64,000 nucleotides of DNA, taken from JALEFZ01 sp039817415 (lineage in GTDB: Bacteria; Bacteroidota; Bacteroidia; J057). The notes below the pieces were generated by a model. It was not told where the DNA came from and searched no databases. It saw nothing but the letters and a program-made list of their open reading frames with translations. Each line of letters opens with the position of its first letter. Within the stretch, counting starts at the first letter, position 1. Both the position numbers and the translations under genes were made by a program. The DNA lies in contig JBCBVV010000003.1 of the NCBI GenBank assembly GCA_039817415.1, positions 1 through 64,000 on the forward strand, given 5' to 3'. This document shows, one piece after another, positions 51,820 to 61,569 of this stretch.

Positions 51820-52122
51820 GGGGGTAAATGTTGTCTAATGGTTTTTCTTTTCTAATATATGAAAGATTTACCCTTTTTTTATGAGGTAAAATTTCTTCAA
51901 TTGTAAAAATACGATTTTTTAATCTCAATAGAATTCCTTTTAAGCATCATTATTGACCAATCAGCAAGGATATACCAACAAAACTAGATGTAAGAAAATT
52001 TGTAGAGAATACTATTATTCGTTTTTGAATTCCAATTTCTTATCCATTGAATCTTACCTTTCATATAAACAAAAAGACACCCCTAAACTAGAGGTGCCTT
52101 ATCTTCATCAACATATATTCTC
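51820..52122. other. Non-coding stretch between the large quinoprotein and metH
   Basis: It is AT-rich and holds the metH terminator at its right end and a TTTACC/GGTAAA inverted pair near 51867-51890. I see no promoter with the TAnnTTTG pattern and no RNA gene. Confidence 0.4.
52071..52100 (-). terminator. Terminator after metH
   Basis: On the minus strand AAGGCACCTC pairs with GGGGTGTCTT around a TAGTTTA loop (two G-T pairs) and is followed by a T run. It lies 23 bases after the metH stop. Confidence 0.85.
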
Positions 52123-55100
52123 CTAATATGCCAGATTAGCTGTCATATATCTTTCCATCTGTTTGATCTCTATTCCTTTTCTCTCAGCCATATCAGCAAT
52201 CTGTTCTTTGGTGACTTTTCCAATTCCAAAATATCTTGTTTCGGGGTGGCCCAGATATAGTCCGCTAACGGATGCGGCAGGATACATGGCAAGAGATTCG
52301 GTCAAGCTAATACCTGTATGTTTCTCCACCTCAAGCACCTCCCAAATGGTGAGTTTCTCGCTGTGGTCTGGGTTAGCTGGATAGCCTGGCGCAGGTCTAA
52401 TACCCTGATACTTCTCCCGTATCAGTTCCTTGTTGGAATGATTTTCCTGTGGTGCATACCCCCACAACTCCTTTCTGACCTTCTGATGCATTCTTTCAGC
52501 AAAGGCTTCAGCTAGTCTATCCGCCAGTGCCTTCAACATAATACTGCTGTAATCATCCAGCTCTTCCTCAAATTGCTTGATCTTTTTTTCAATCCCATGG
52601 CCTGTTGTTACCGCAAACATGCCAATGTGATCTTCAAGACCGGTTTCTTTGGGGGCGACAAAATCTGCCAGGCAAATGCTTGGGGCTCCCTTCTTATCCG
52701 CTTGTTGACGAGGATTGAAAAGAGTAGCCATGACTTCTCCTGATTCATCGTACACTTCGATGTCATCCTCATTGATAGCGTTGGCTCTAAATAGCCCTAC
52801 TATTGCCTTGGCTTCCAGCCATTTTTCGTCAATGATCTTTTTCAACATCGCCTGGGCATCGCCAAATAGCTTTCTGGCTTCTTCTCCTTTTTCAGGATGA
52901 TCAAGGACTTCAGGATATTTCCCTTTGATTTCCCAGGTATAGAAAAATGGTGTCCAATCAATATATCCGGCTAGTTCATTCAGAGGATATTCCTCAAACA
53001 CATGTACACCCGGCTTCAGGGGAGCATCAGGAATACCTTCGCCCCAATCTATGCTCAATTTGTTATTTCGTGCGGCTTCAAGCTTTAGGTAAGATTTGGC
53101 TGCCTGCCTTCTAGCATGTCCTTCACGTAATTTATCGTACTCACCATCGACCTCAGAAATATACTTTCCCTTTTGTACGTCATCTTCAGAAATAAGCTGT
53201 TGGGCCACTGGGACTGCCTTGGAGGCATCCAATACGTGTACAATAGGCCCCTCATAGTTGGGGTGAATTTTAACGGCCGTATGAATCCTTGAGGTAGTGG
53301 CTCCTCCAATCAATAGAGGTAGGTTTAGCTCTCTCTTTTGCATTTCCTGCGCTACATATACCATTTCGTCAAGAGAAGGAGTAATCAGGCCAGATAGCCC
53401 AATCATATCAACCTGATTCTTCTCAGCCTCATCAAGAATTTTCTCCAATGGCACCATCACACCAAGGTCGATTACCTCGAAGTTGTTACACGCCAAAACA
53501 ACACCTACTATATTTTTTCCGATATCATGGACGTCTCCTTTTACAGTAGCCATGAGTACCTTCCCAGCAGATTTGCTAGCCTGACCTTCCTTTTCTGCTT
53601 CGATAAAGGGGGTTAGATACCCAACTGCTCTTTTCATCACCCTGGCAGATTTAACTACCTGCGGGAGAAACATTTTACCCTGACCAAACAAATCCCCTAC
53701 GATATTCATCCCATCCATCAGGGGACCTTCGATCACCTGAAGGGGGCGATCGAACATCGTCCTTGCTTCTTCCGTATCCGCCTCGATGTATTCGACTAGG
53801 CCATTGACAAGGGCATGGGCCAATCTATCTTGAACAGATTTTTCTCTCCATTCAAGATTAACAATTCGCTTGGCGCCGGACTGTTTGACACTATCAGCAA
53901 AGTCTACCAAAGCTTCAGTGGCATCCTCTTTTTTGTTAAGAAGGACATCTTCAACTTTATCTCTGAGTTCGGTGGGAACTTCTTCGTAAACCTGAAGCAT
54001 GCCTGCATTCACGATACCCATATCCATCCCAGCTCGAATGGCGTGGTATAAAAAGACAGCATGGATGGCTTCTCTAACCGCATTGTTTCCCCTAAAGGAG
54101 AAGGATACATTAGAAACCCCTCCACTTACCAGAGCCCCTGGAAGGTTTTGCTTGATCCATTGTGTAGCTTGGATAAAATCTACAGCGTAGTTATTGTGCT
54201 CTTCGATACCGGTCGCAACGGCGAAGATATTAGGGTCAAATATGATGTCCCACGGCTTCATTCCTACTTCCTTCGTAAGGATATTGTAGGCACGGGCACA
54301 TATTTCAATTTTTCTTTGGAAGGTATCTGCCTGACCTGTTTCGTCAAAGGCCATGACAACTGCTGCCGCACCATACTTTCGTATCAGGTTTGCCTGTCTT
54401 CTGAATTCTTCTTCCCCTTCCTTCAAAGAAATAGAATTGACAATCCCCTTTCCTTGAATACACTTAAGGCCAGCCTCAATCACTTCGAATTTAGATGAGT
54501 CCAGCATAATGGGTACTCTGGCAATATCGGGTTCAGCAGCCAATAGATTCAAGAATTTCACCATGGCCTCCTTAGAGTCCAACATCCCCTCATCCATGTT
54601 GATATCGACAATCTGAGCGCCACCTTCTACCTGCTGACGGGCAACGGAAAGCGCCTCATCATAATTTCCTTCTTTGATGAGTCGAGCAAATTTTCGGGAA
54701 CCTGTTACATTCGTCCTTTCCCCTACATTGACAAAATTAGTGTCCTCACTGATGATCAAGGGTTCCAAACCAGATAGGTTGGGCTTTTGTCTCTCTTCAG
54801 GCCATTGTCTAGGAGCATATTCCGCAGAAACTTCTGCAATGGCTTGTATATGCTCAGGTGCCGAGCCACAGCAACCGCCCACTATGTTGACAAGGCCTTC
54901 TTCGAGGAAAGGTCTAATCAGTTCCGCCATTTGAGCAGGACTTTGATCATACTCTCCAAACTCGTTAGGTAATCCTGCATTAGGGTAAGCTGAAACTGGA
55001 ATATGGGCTACCCTTCCAAGGTCCTTGACATACTGCTTGAGTTGTTTGGCTCCCAAGGCACAGTTTAGCCCAATACTGAGCAGATTGGCGTGAGAAACTG

Positions 55101-55827
55101 AAATCCAAAAGGCTTCTGTAACCTGACCGGAAAGGGTTCTTCCAGAGGCATCCGTAATCGTTCCGGAAACCATAACAGGAATATCGAGACCTCTTTCCTC
55201 TTTTAAAGTTTCAATGGCAAAAATAGCTGCCTTTGCATTCAGGGTATCAAATACTGTCTCAATCAACAAAATATCTGCTCCCCCATCTATCAAGCCCCTT
55301 GCTTGTTCGTAGTAAGCATCTTTCAAGTCATCGAAAGACTTGGCGCGATAGCCAGGATCGTTTACATCAGGAGACAATGAAGCTGACACATTGGTAGGTC
55401 CCAAAGCCCCTGCAACAAAACGTGGCTTATCTGGATTGGATAGCGTATACTCATTCGCTACCTCCTTGGCTATCTTTGCAGACTCGTAATTCAATTCATA
55501 GGCCAGGTCTTCTAGTGCATAGTCAGCCTGGGCAATGGAAGTAGAGCTGAAGGTGTTTGTCTCGATAATATCACAGCCCACGTCAAAGTACTGCCTGTGG
55601 ATCTGCTTTATCGCCTCTGGCTGGGTAAGGGAGAGGAGATCGTTGTTTCCTCTCAATGGAATACTATGATTGATAAATCTATCTCCCCTAAAGTCTTCCT
55701 CTGTAAGGCGCAGACGCTGAATCATCGTCCCCATAGCTCCGTCTAACACCAGAATTCTAGTCTTCAACAAGTCCCTAATCCTCTGGTTTGCGCTGGTGTA
55801 ATTCTGAACTGATACCCTCATGTGCAT
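52123..55827 (-). CDS. metH: Cobalamin-dependent methionine synthase MetH
   Basis: Transfers a methyl group from 5-methyltetrahydrofolate to homocysteine through B12. The 1234-residue protein has all four modules: homocysteine domain (RILVLDGAMGTMIQ at ~25-40; zinc cysteines in GLNCALGA and GGCCGS), pterin domain (NVGERTNVTGSRKFARLI near 370), B12 domain with H767 in KGDVHDIGKNIVGVVL, and the C-terminal SAM-dependent reactivation domain (RPAPGYPANPDH, PAASVSGLYLGHPETRYF). It is full length, so no separate reactivase is needed. I looked upstream for a cobalamin or SAM riboswitch; the leader is too short for a cobalamin one and none is visible. The start could be the first ATG or the one two codons later. 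Confidence 0.97.
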   Translation of the reverse strand: MHMRVSVQNYTSANQRIRDLLKTRILVLDGAMGTMIQRLRLTEEDFRGDRFINHSIPLRGNNDLLSLTQPEAIKQIHRQYFDVGCDIIETNTFSSTSIAQADYALEDLAYELNYESAKIAKEVANEYTLSNPDKPRFVAGALGPTNVSASLSPDVNDPGYRAKSFDDLKDAYYEQARGLIDGGADILLIETVFDTLNAKAAIFAIETLKEERGLDIPVMVSGTITDASGRTLSGQVTEAFWISVSHANLLSIGLNCALGAKQLKQYVKDLGRVAHIPVSAYPNAGLPNEFGEYDQSPAQMAELIRPFLEEGLVNIVGGCCGSAPEHIQAIAEVSAEYAPRQWPEERQKPNLSGLEPLIISEDTNFVNVGERTNVTGSRKFARLIKEGNYDEALSVARQQVEGGAQIVDINMDEGMLDSKEAMVKFLNLLAAEPDIARVPIMLDSSKFEVIEAGLKCIQGKGIVNSISLKEGEEEFRRQANLIRKYGAAAVVMAFDETGQADTFQRKIEICARAYNILTKEVGMKPWDIIFDPNIFAVATGIEEHNNYAVDFIQATQWIKQNLPGALVSGGVSNVSFSFRGNNAVREAIHAVFLYHAIRAGMDMGIVNAGMLQVYEEVPTELRDKVEDVLLNKKEDATEALVDFADSVKQSGAKRIVNLEWREKSVQDRLAHALVNGLVEYIEADTEEARTMFDRPLQVIEGPLMDGMNIVGDLFGQGKMFLPQVVKSARVMKRAVGYLTPFIEAEKEGQASKSAGKVLMATVKGDVHDIGKNIVGVVLACNNFEVIDLGVMVPLEKILDEAEKNQVDMIGLSGLITPSLDEMVYVAQEMQKRELNLPLLIGGATTSRIHTAVKIHPNYEGPIVHVLDASKAVPVAQQLISEDDVQKGKYISEVDGEYDKLREGHARRQAAKSYLKLEAARNNKLSIDWGEGIPDAPLKPGVHVFEEYPLNELAGYIDWTPFFYTWEIKGKYPEVLDHPEKGEEARKLFGDAQAMLKKIIDEKWLEAKAIVGLFRANAINEDDIEVYDESGEVMATLFNPRQQADKKGAPSICLADFVAPKETGLEDHIGMFAVTTGHGIEKKIKQFEEELDDYSSIMLKALADRLAEAFAERMHQKVRKELWGYAPQENHSNKELIREKYQGIRPAPGYPANPDHSEKLTIWEVLEVEKHTGISLTESLAMYPAASVSGLYLGHPETRYFGIGKVTKEQIADMAERKGIEIKQMERYMTANLAY

Positions 55828-55871
55828 TCTGTCGTTTAATTCCCTCAGGAAGTGTCAATTACCTTATCTCA

Positions 55872-55879
55872 CAAATGTA
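55872..55879 (-). promoter_or_regulatory. TAnnTTTG -7 element before metH
   Basis: TACATTTG on the minus strand matches the consensus, placing the transcript start near 55863 and giving a leader of ~36 bases. The -33 element at the expected distance is poor. Confidence 0.45.
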
Positions 55880-55940
55880 ACAAATCGAGTAATTGTATTC
55901 ATACCAATTCTTTTAAGGAATTGTTGCCATTTGGATGGCA

Positions 55941-55973
55941 TAAAATAGAAAAGCCACCCTTATAGGATGGCTT
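55941..55973 (-). terminator. Terminator after the SPFH gene
   Basis: On the minus strand AAGCCATCC pairs with GGGTGGCTT around a short loop, followed by TTCTATTTTA. A second small hairpin (TTGCCAT/ATGGCAT) lies directly beyond it at 55925-55941. Confidence 0.75.
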
Positions 55974-56035
55974 GAAACGTACAAAACGTGACAAAAAGGT
56001 GGCTGCGTATTTCTATTTCTGTATGCAGATAAGAA

Positions 56036-57184
56036 TTAGTTCTTCTTTTTTTGCATCTCTCGTAGCATTTGCATGAGCAAGACTGTATTAGGGCTGGCTC
56101 CATCTTTGCCATTGCCACCATTGATCATGATCTCTGGAGTTTTGGCTTCTTTCAGCTCTTTGGCAATACCAACCGCTGTTTTAAACTCCCACTCCGCCTT
56201 TTCCTGAGGTGTCAATCCAGCTGATACAAGCCGCTGATTTTCGTAATATTTGGCATCTGCCTCAATCTTTTTCTGTTGAGACTTCAACCGAGCTGTTGCA
56301 ACTTCTACGGCTGCAGCGATACTGTCCTTTCTTGCATCTGCCACTGCTCTGGCTAGTTCAACAGCCTTACTTGCATTGACCTCAGCTACTTTTCTTCTAC
56401 CTTCAGCTTCAGCTTGGATGGCACGCTGCTCTGCTTTCTTTGCATCCGCAATAGCAGTCTGTACATCAAGTTCTGCTTTCATCTGAAGTTGTAGTTGATC
56501 CTCAATGGCATTGTCATAGTCAATGTTGTCAATGGTCAGTTTGTACAACCTAATGCCAAACTCCTCCACGGGGGACTCTCCTACCCTTTTGTAGGTTCCG
56601 TCTCCATCTTCCAGCCGGATTCTGGTAACCTGAACGGTAACTTCTTTCCCAGAAAGCGGATCGATTCTTTTCTCTGGTTGAGTATAGGTCAGGAAGGTTC
56701 CATTTTCTGCCTGATCCTCAATGTAAACCAGCAGATCATTTCTTTTTTCTGAGGAGGACTCTTTAGACGACATCAAAGGTCCGGTTGTATAAACGGCTTT
56801 GTCTACCACATTTCCGATAAGAGACTGCTTCAGTGAGCTTTCAGTAGGATAAGAAGCATGAATTTTCCTCATCATTTCTGCATCCTCTGGTAATTTGTAG
56901 CGGAACGAACCAAAAATCACAGCTCGACCTCCATCGTTGAAACGAATCTTCTTTTCAAAGGCGTAATCACCTTCCTTATCATACACTGTCGATTTGCCAA
57001 ACCATTGTCCTTTTATACCTGGAGAGAGGAAAACGCTCACCTCACCAGTAGGATATTGGATAACCAAGGTCTCTCCACTGTCATTTCTTTCCAAGACTCT
57101 AAAGGAAAGCAGCGGAATAAGCGTAAGGGCAGCAAGGATAATAATACCTGCCAGGGTAACTTTTTCTTTGAGAAACTTGAACAT
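56036..57184 (-). CDS. SPFH/band 7 domain membrane protein
   Basis: A 382-residue protein with one N-terminal membrane helix (VTLAGIIILAALTLIPLLSF, ~9-28). The SPFH domain follows (residues ~35-250; RNDSGETLVIQYPTGEVSVFLSPGIKGQWFG, then YKLTIDNIDYDNAIEDQLQLQMKAELD). A long Ala/Lys/Glu-rich helix (AIADAKKAEQRAIQAEAEGRRKVAEV..., ~240-320) is the typical flotillin/prohibitin-like coiled coil that drives ring assembly. Its role is probably membrane organisation or control of a membrane protease; no NfeD-type partner gene is adjacent. It stands alone between its own terminator and a 269-base gap. Confidence 0.85.
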   Translation of the reverse strand: MFKFLKEKVTLAGIIILAALTLIPLLSFRVLERNDSGETLVIQYPTGEVSVFLSPGIKGQWFGKSTVYDKEGDYAFEKKIRFNDGGRAVIFGSFRYKLPEDAEMMRKIHASYPTESSLKQSLIGNVVDKAVYTTGPLMSSKESSSEKRNDLLVYIEDQAENGTFLTYTQPEKRIDPLSGKEVTVQVTRIRLEDGDGTYKRVGESPVEEFGIRLYKLTIDNIDYDNAIEDQLQLQMKAELDVQTAIADAKKAEQRAIQAEAEGRRKVAEVNASKAVELARAVADARKDSIAAAVEVATARLKSQQKKIEADAKYYENQRLVSAGLTPQEKAEWEFKTAVGIAKELKEAKTPEIMINGGNGKDGASPNTVLLMQMLREMQKKKN

Positions 57185-57453
57185 AAGTAGTTGGTGTAAG
57201 GGTCATGTGAGTGTAGGAGAATTCCTGAATGGATTCCCTGCTCATCATCTTTTGTTTCCGAATACTTCGATTATGTAATCAACTTAAAGATTGATTCCTC
57301 TTCCTGGGGTTGGAAAAGGGAGAAATAATTCGGGATATCATGGATTTCCATATTTTTGTATATCGCCCCAATAACACCGTTATATTTTATCTCATTTATA
57401 AAATAATCACAAAGTTCAACTTCTCTTCTTTCTCTTAGAAGAAAGCCAGTTGG

Positions 57454-59208
57454 CTAGCGCTTCATATTTTCATCTGTCGCCTCGGGCAATTCAGATAAAT
57501 CCATCACCATAAACCCATCTAAGGCATCATTAAAATTGGGATCTACATTGAAGCAAATGATTCTTGCATTTTGCCTGATGTATTTTTTTAGGAGAACTGG
57601 GAGTTTGATATGGGAGGGTTCGATGTCTTCAATAATTTTATCCAGGTTTTTCAGGTTATCACCTACCCCATCCAACAGGTCATCGAAATCAATTCTGGGG
57701 ATATTGGGCTTGTATTGCTGCTTGGGTTGGATATGTTGAGCTAATTCGTGGTCAAAGAAAAAGCGTTCGACCATAGAAACCATCAGACTTTTGGAGACAT
57801 CTGTATAGTCATTGGAGATACTTACTGGCCCAATGAGGTACCTATATTGAGGTTGGCCTTTCAGAAAGGTGTAAATCCCCTTCCATAAAAGAAAAAGAGA
57901 GAGTCGCTTTCGCTGGTACTCCTTGACAATGAAAGACCTACCTAATTCAATGGATGATTCTAAAATAGGAATCAGTTCATCCTGCATTTGGAATAGAGAA
58001 GCCGTATAAAATCCAATTTTTCCATACTGTTTCACGATCAAATCTCCCTGCCCCATTCTGTAAGCCCCTACTATTTTTTGTGCTTCTCTGTCCCACATAA
58101 AAAGGTGGAGGTAATGCAAATCAAATTCATCCACATCCTTGGATAGTCCCGTACCTTCACCAGCCTCTCTGAAGGTAATTTCTCTCAGACGAAAAATCTC
58201 CTCCAATACATTCGGAATGTAGTTGGCAGTTGCGCAAAATACATCATACTCAGCCTGGCTACACAATTTGTGTTCTTCCCCTAGTCCATCAAGGTCCTTG
58301 AGGATCAATGCTGCAGGAACTTCCTCAATGATCGGCTCTCTTTTCTTTTCTGGTTTACGATTTTCTCTTAGGTTTCTGAAAAACTTATTGACTTCCAGAT
58401 CAGAACCTAGTGTATAGGTTCGTGCCCGTAAATATCTTCCTAATCTATCTGGATCGTTAATATTTCGTAGTTCTCTAACAGAGATGGGAGAGCCAACTCT
58501 TACCTTGACCTTTCCCTGTCTCATCTTGAGTGTTTCTTTGGGAATCCTCACCGTTTTAAACAGAGGATGAATCATACCCATCAATTGGAACAGAGGACTA
58601 TTCGCTCCAGAGAAGTAAATGGGAATAACCGGTACTTCAGCCAGTTGGATCAATTTAACAGCGGGAAGTTGCCAGGTCCGGTCAGAAACTGTTTTATCCT
58701 TGGGACGAAAACTTGATACTTCTCCAGCGGGAAACAAACCTAATGGATGGCCAGCCTGAATATGATCAACGGCTCTTTTGATGCTACCAACATTGTTGGA
58801 ATGGCCCATCTCCTCAAGTGGATTGACCGTGATAAGAAATTCATTGAGGGACTCTACCTTTTCCAGCATCAGGTTGGCCATGACTTTAAAATCGTCGCGG
58901 TGTTGGGCCATCAAGTGAAGGAGGAGAATAGCATCCCATGCACCGAAAGGGTGATTGGAAACAGTAATGAAGGCGCCATCCGATGGAATCTTATCTAGGC
59001 CTTTCCCTTCCCATTCTACATCGATCTCCATTCTTTTGACAAAGGCATCAATGAAAGCTGGACCAGACAGATTTTCCAGTTCGTTGTAGATCTTATTGAT
59101 TCGAACCAGTCCTGTCAGGTGCATAAGAGGACCGGCTACACCAGCCAATCCCCATCTTTCTAGTTGCGTAGCTCGTGTAAACTGAGCTTTGCTGATAAAT
59201 TCTTTCAT
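57454..59208 (-). CDS. Fused PlsC-type O-acyltransferase and GNAT N-acyltransferase (aminoacyl lipid synthesis type)
   Basis: A 584-residue fusion. Residues ~75-260 are a PlsC-like acyltransferase with NHPFGAWD (H-x4-D, ~85-92) and LFPAGEVSSF. Residues ~310-500 match the OlsB/GlsB-type GNAT fold that N-acylates an amino acid (VFCATANYIPNVLEEIFRLREITFREAGEGTG, DEFDLHYLHLFMWDREAQKIVGAYRMG, SFIVKEYQRKRLSLFLLWKGI). Together they could build an ornithine, glycine or related aminoacyl lipid in one protein: the GNAT part makes the lyso form and the PlsC part adds the second acyl chain. In the OlsF fusion described from Serratia the two halves are in the reverse order. The amino acid used here cannot be predicted. 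It is alone, transcribed away from gyrB. Confidence 0.85.
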   Translation of the reverse strand: MKEFISKAQFTRATQLERWGLAGVAGPLMHLTGLVRINKIYNELENLSGPAFIDAFVKRMEIDVEWEGKGLDKIPSDGAFITVSNHPFGAWDAILLLHLMAQHRDDFKVMANLMLEKVESLNEFLITVNPLEEMGHSNNVGSIKRAVDHIQAGHPLGLFPAGEVSSFRPKDKTVSDRTWQLPAVKLIQLAEVPVIPIYFSGANSPLFQLMGMIHPLFKTVRIPKETLKMRQGKVKVRVGSPISVRELRNINDPDRLGRYLRARTYTLGSDLEVNKFFRNLRENRKPEKKREPIIEEVPAALILKDLDGLGEEHKLCSQAEYDVFCATANYIPNVLEEIFRLREITFREAGEGTGLSKDVDEFDLHYLHLFMWDREAQKIVGAYRMGQGDLIVKQYGKIGFYTASLFQMQDELIPILESSIELGRSFIVKEYQRKRLSLFLLWKGIYTFLKGQPQYRYLIGPVSISNDYTDVSKSLMVSMVERFFFDHELAQHIQPKQQYKPNIPRIDFDDLLDGVGDNLKNLDKIIEDIEPSHIKLPVLLKKYIRQNARIICFNVDPNFNDALDGFMVMDLSELPEATDENMKR

Positions 59209-59437
59209 TGAGGCAAAAAATCTATGATGAAGGCTTTCTTATTATGAATACGCAAGCCTGTCTAAGTCATGTTGGGAAAGCCAATTTCCATAAAATTGAG
59301 AAAAAGAAGGAATATCCGGTCATTTTTTACCGAATAAGGACCCATTTTCTACTGGATTGGAGCCTTATTCCGAGTTCTGGAATTTTTTGAGGAACAAGCT
59401 TTGAGACAATTCTTTCTTTTTGCCTCAAATCCAGTCT

Positions 59438-59463
59438 TTTATCCACTATTTTCTGTGGATAAA
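59438..59463. promoter_or_regulatory. Inverted pair of DnaA-box-like sites upstream of gyrB
   Basis: TTTATCCAC (59438-59446) and GTGGATAAA (59455-59463) are perfect 9-bp complements around an 8-base spacer. The right site read on the minus strand contains TTATCCACA, the exact bacterial DnaA-box consensus; the left one is TTATCCACT, one base off. The pair could be part of a replication origin or a DnaA-controlled operator for gyrB. Confidence 0.55.
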
Positions 59464-59504
59464 CAGTATGAAAATTGCCTATTTTTTACTACATTTAAGA
59501 GTTA

Positions 59505-59519
59505 AAGACAGCTTGTCTT
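59505..59519. promoter_or_regulatory. Palindrome just upstream of gyrB
   Basis: AAGACA and TGTCTT flank GCT, 24 bases before the gyrB start and just after the possible promoter. Its position fits an operator. No regulator is known. Confidence 0.3.
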
Positions 59520-59542
59520 AGGGAAAGCATAACACATTAATA

Positions 59543-61540
59543 ATGAGTGATTTGGACAACAAATCTCAAGAGTATTCGGCCAGTAATATTCAGGTCCTTG
59601 AGGGAATTGAGCACGTAAGAAAACGTCCTGCCATGTACATTGGTGATATTGGGGAGCGTGGGCTTCACCATTTGGTGTACGAGGTGGTCGATAATTCCAT
59701 TGATGAGGCCATGGCTGGCTATGCTAAAAATATCACAGTTACCATTCATCCAGGCAACGCTATTTCCGTTCGAGATGACGGACGAGGCATTCCTGTAGGA
59801 ATTCATAAAAAGGAAAAGTTATCTGCACTTGAGCTGGTCATGACGCGTCTTGGAGCGGGGGGTAAGTTTGACAAAAGTACCTACAAAGTTTCGGGTGGAC
59901 TCCATGGTGTGGGGGTTTCTTGTGTGAACGCCCTTTCGTCGCATTGTGAGGTAAAGGTCTTTCGAGAAGGAAAGGTTCATCGTCAAGAATACAAAGAGGG
60001 AAAGGCACAAGGTCCTGTAGAAGTGATTGGCGAAACGGAGGACAGAGGTACATGGACATTGTTTCAGCCTGATGCCACCATCTTCAACGCGACGGAGTAT
60101 AAATATGAGACGCTTGCTTCCAGACTTAGGGAACTCTCCTACCTCAACAGAGGAGTTCGTATCATCCTGATTGATGAACGAGTAGAGTTAGAGGAAGAAG
60201 ATAAGCGTAAACCTGAAAATGAAGGTCAGACCTTCCTGACGAGAACTTATTACTCTGAAGGTGGTCTAAAGGAGTTTGTGAGATTTTTGGATAGAGGAAG
60301 AGATCCTCTTACACCTGAGCCCATCTATATCGAAGGGATAGATTCCGATGGAACTACTCCGGTTGAAGTCGCTATTCAATACAACAGATCCTTCTCGGAA
60401 AACATCCACTCTTATGTCAACAACATCAACACGCATGAAGGGGGTACGCACGTTTCCGGTTTCAAATCTGCCTTAACCAGGGTATTGAAGAGCTACATGG
60501 ATAGCGAGGAGAAGTGGAAAAACAAGCTGAAGAAACTGAAAATCGACAATATTTCTGGCGAAGACTTTCGTGAAGGTTTGACTTGCGTCATTTCTGTAAA
60601 AGTCGCTGAACCTCAATTTGAAGGTCAAACCAAGACTAAACTGGGAAATAGCGATGTTTCTGGTATTGTTCAGTCTATCGTCAACAAGAGTCTAAGCTTT
60701 TATCTGGAAGAAAACCCTAAAGTGGCTGAATTCATCATTACGAAAGTGATGTCAGCTGCCGAAGCCAGGATCGCTGCGAAAAAGGCTAGAGAAGCCGTTC
60801 AGCGCCGTTCCTCATCTATTGGAGGTGGCTTACCGGGTAAACTCGCAGCTTGCTCCAGTAGAAAGCCTGAGGAGTGCGAAATCTACCTTGTGGAAGGGGA
60901 CTCGGCAGGAGGTTCTGCCAAACAGGCACGGGATAGGAAGTATCAGGCCATTCTTCCCCTGAGAGGAAAAATTCTAAATGTAGAAAAGGCACATCCTTCC
61001 AGAATCTATGAAAACGAGGAAATCCGGAATATCATCCTGGCACTCGGAATCTCAGGTTTGGGAGAAGGACAAGAGCTAAATCTGGAAAAATTGAGATACC
61101 ACAAAATCGTCATCATGACGGATGCAGATATTGACGGTTCTCATATTCGTACGCTATTGCTTACGCTTTTCTATCGCCATTTCCTTCCGCTTATTGAGCT
61201 TGGATATGTGTATATCGCCCTTCCACCTCTCTATCAGGTAAAGGTTGGTAAAAAATCACGCTACGCCTGGGATGAAGAAGGACGCAAGGCTGCCATTGAT
61301 GAATTGGCTGGTGGAGATGAGAACAGGGTGAATATCCAGCGATACAAGGGTCTTGGAGAGATGAACCCTGAACAGCTATGGGATACAACCATGGATATTG
61401 ACAAGAGAACCCTTCAGAAGGTAACGATTGATTCCGCCGCTGAAGCTGATAACCTCTTCTCAACTCTCATGGGAGATGATGTAGCCCCTCGTCGAGAATT
61501 TATTGAATTGAACGCAAAATACGCCAACATCGACGCATAG
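59543..61540 (+). CDS. gyrB: DNA gyrase subunit B
   Basis: The ATPase subunit of DNA gyrase, acting with GyrA to add negative supercoils. The 665-residue protein has the GHKL ATPase motifs EVVDNSIDEAMAG, RDDGRGIPVG and GGLHGVGVS, the transducer region, and the TOPRIM part with LVEGDSAGGSA and MTDADIDGSHIRTLL, ending in the conserved GEMNPEQLWDTTMD. It lacks the ~170-residue insert of enterobacterial GyrB, as expected for this phylum. The N-terminus SASNIQVLEGIEHVRKRPAMYIG favours GyrB over ParE. It is a single-gene unit with its own terminator. dnaA, dnaN and recF, which flank gyrB in many bacteria, are absent here. Confidence 0.97.
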   Translation: MSDLDNKSQEYSASNIQVLEGIEHVRKRPAMYIGDIGERGLHHLVYEVVDNSIDEAMAGYAKNITVTIHPGNAISVRDDGRGIPVGIHKKEKLSALELVMTRLGAGGKFDKSTYKVSGGLHGVGVSCVNALSSHCEVKVFREGKVHRQEYKEGKAQGPVEVIGETEDRGTWTLFQPDATIFNATEYKYETLASRLRELSYLNRGVRIILIDERVELEEEDKRKPENEGQTFLTRTYYSEGGLKEFVRFLDRGRDPLTPEPIYIEGIDSDGTTPVEVAIQYNRSFSENIHSYVNNINTHEGGTHVSGFKSALTRVLKSYMDSEEKWKNKLKKLKIDNISGEDFREGLTCVISVKVAEPQFEGQTKTKLGNSDVSGIVQSIVNKSLSFYLEENPKVAEFIITKVMSAAEARIAAKKAREAVQRRSSSIGGGLPGKLAACSSRKPEECEIYLVEGDSAGGSAKQARDRKYQAILPLRGKILNVEKAHPSRIYENEEIRNIILALGISGLGEGQELNLEKLRYHKIVIMTDADIDGSHIRTLLLTLFYRHFLPLIELGYVYIALPPLYQVKVGKKSRYAWDEEGRKAAIDELAGGDENRVNIQRYKGLGEMNPEQLWDTTMDIDKRTLQKVTIDSAAEADNLFSTLMGDDVAPRREFIELNAKYANIDA

Positions 61541-61569
61541 TCTTTGGCAACATATTTTGTAAGGTATAT

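Larger units (their letters stand above)
59209..59542. other. Divergent non-coding region upstream of gyrB with inverted repeats
   Basis: A 334-base region between the acyltransferase fusion (left, minus) and gyrB (right, plus). It holds the inverted pair of DnaA-box-like sites (59438-59463), GAATAAGG/CCTTATTC arms at 59332-59339 and 59363-59370, a palindrome AAGACA-GCT-TGTCTT at 59505-59519, and TACATTTA (59490-59497), one base off the -7 consensus, as a possible gyrB promoter. All genes from 42.4 to 59.2 kb point left and gyrB and the next gene point right. Confidence 0.5.

Noticed and set aside
55828..56035. Cobalamin or SAM riboswitch upstream of metH
   Set aside because: The likely leader is only ~36 bases, and no B12-box or SAM-riboswitch core can be seen; the hairpins there end the SPFH transcript.
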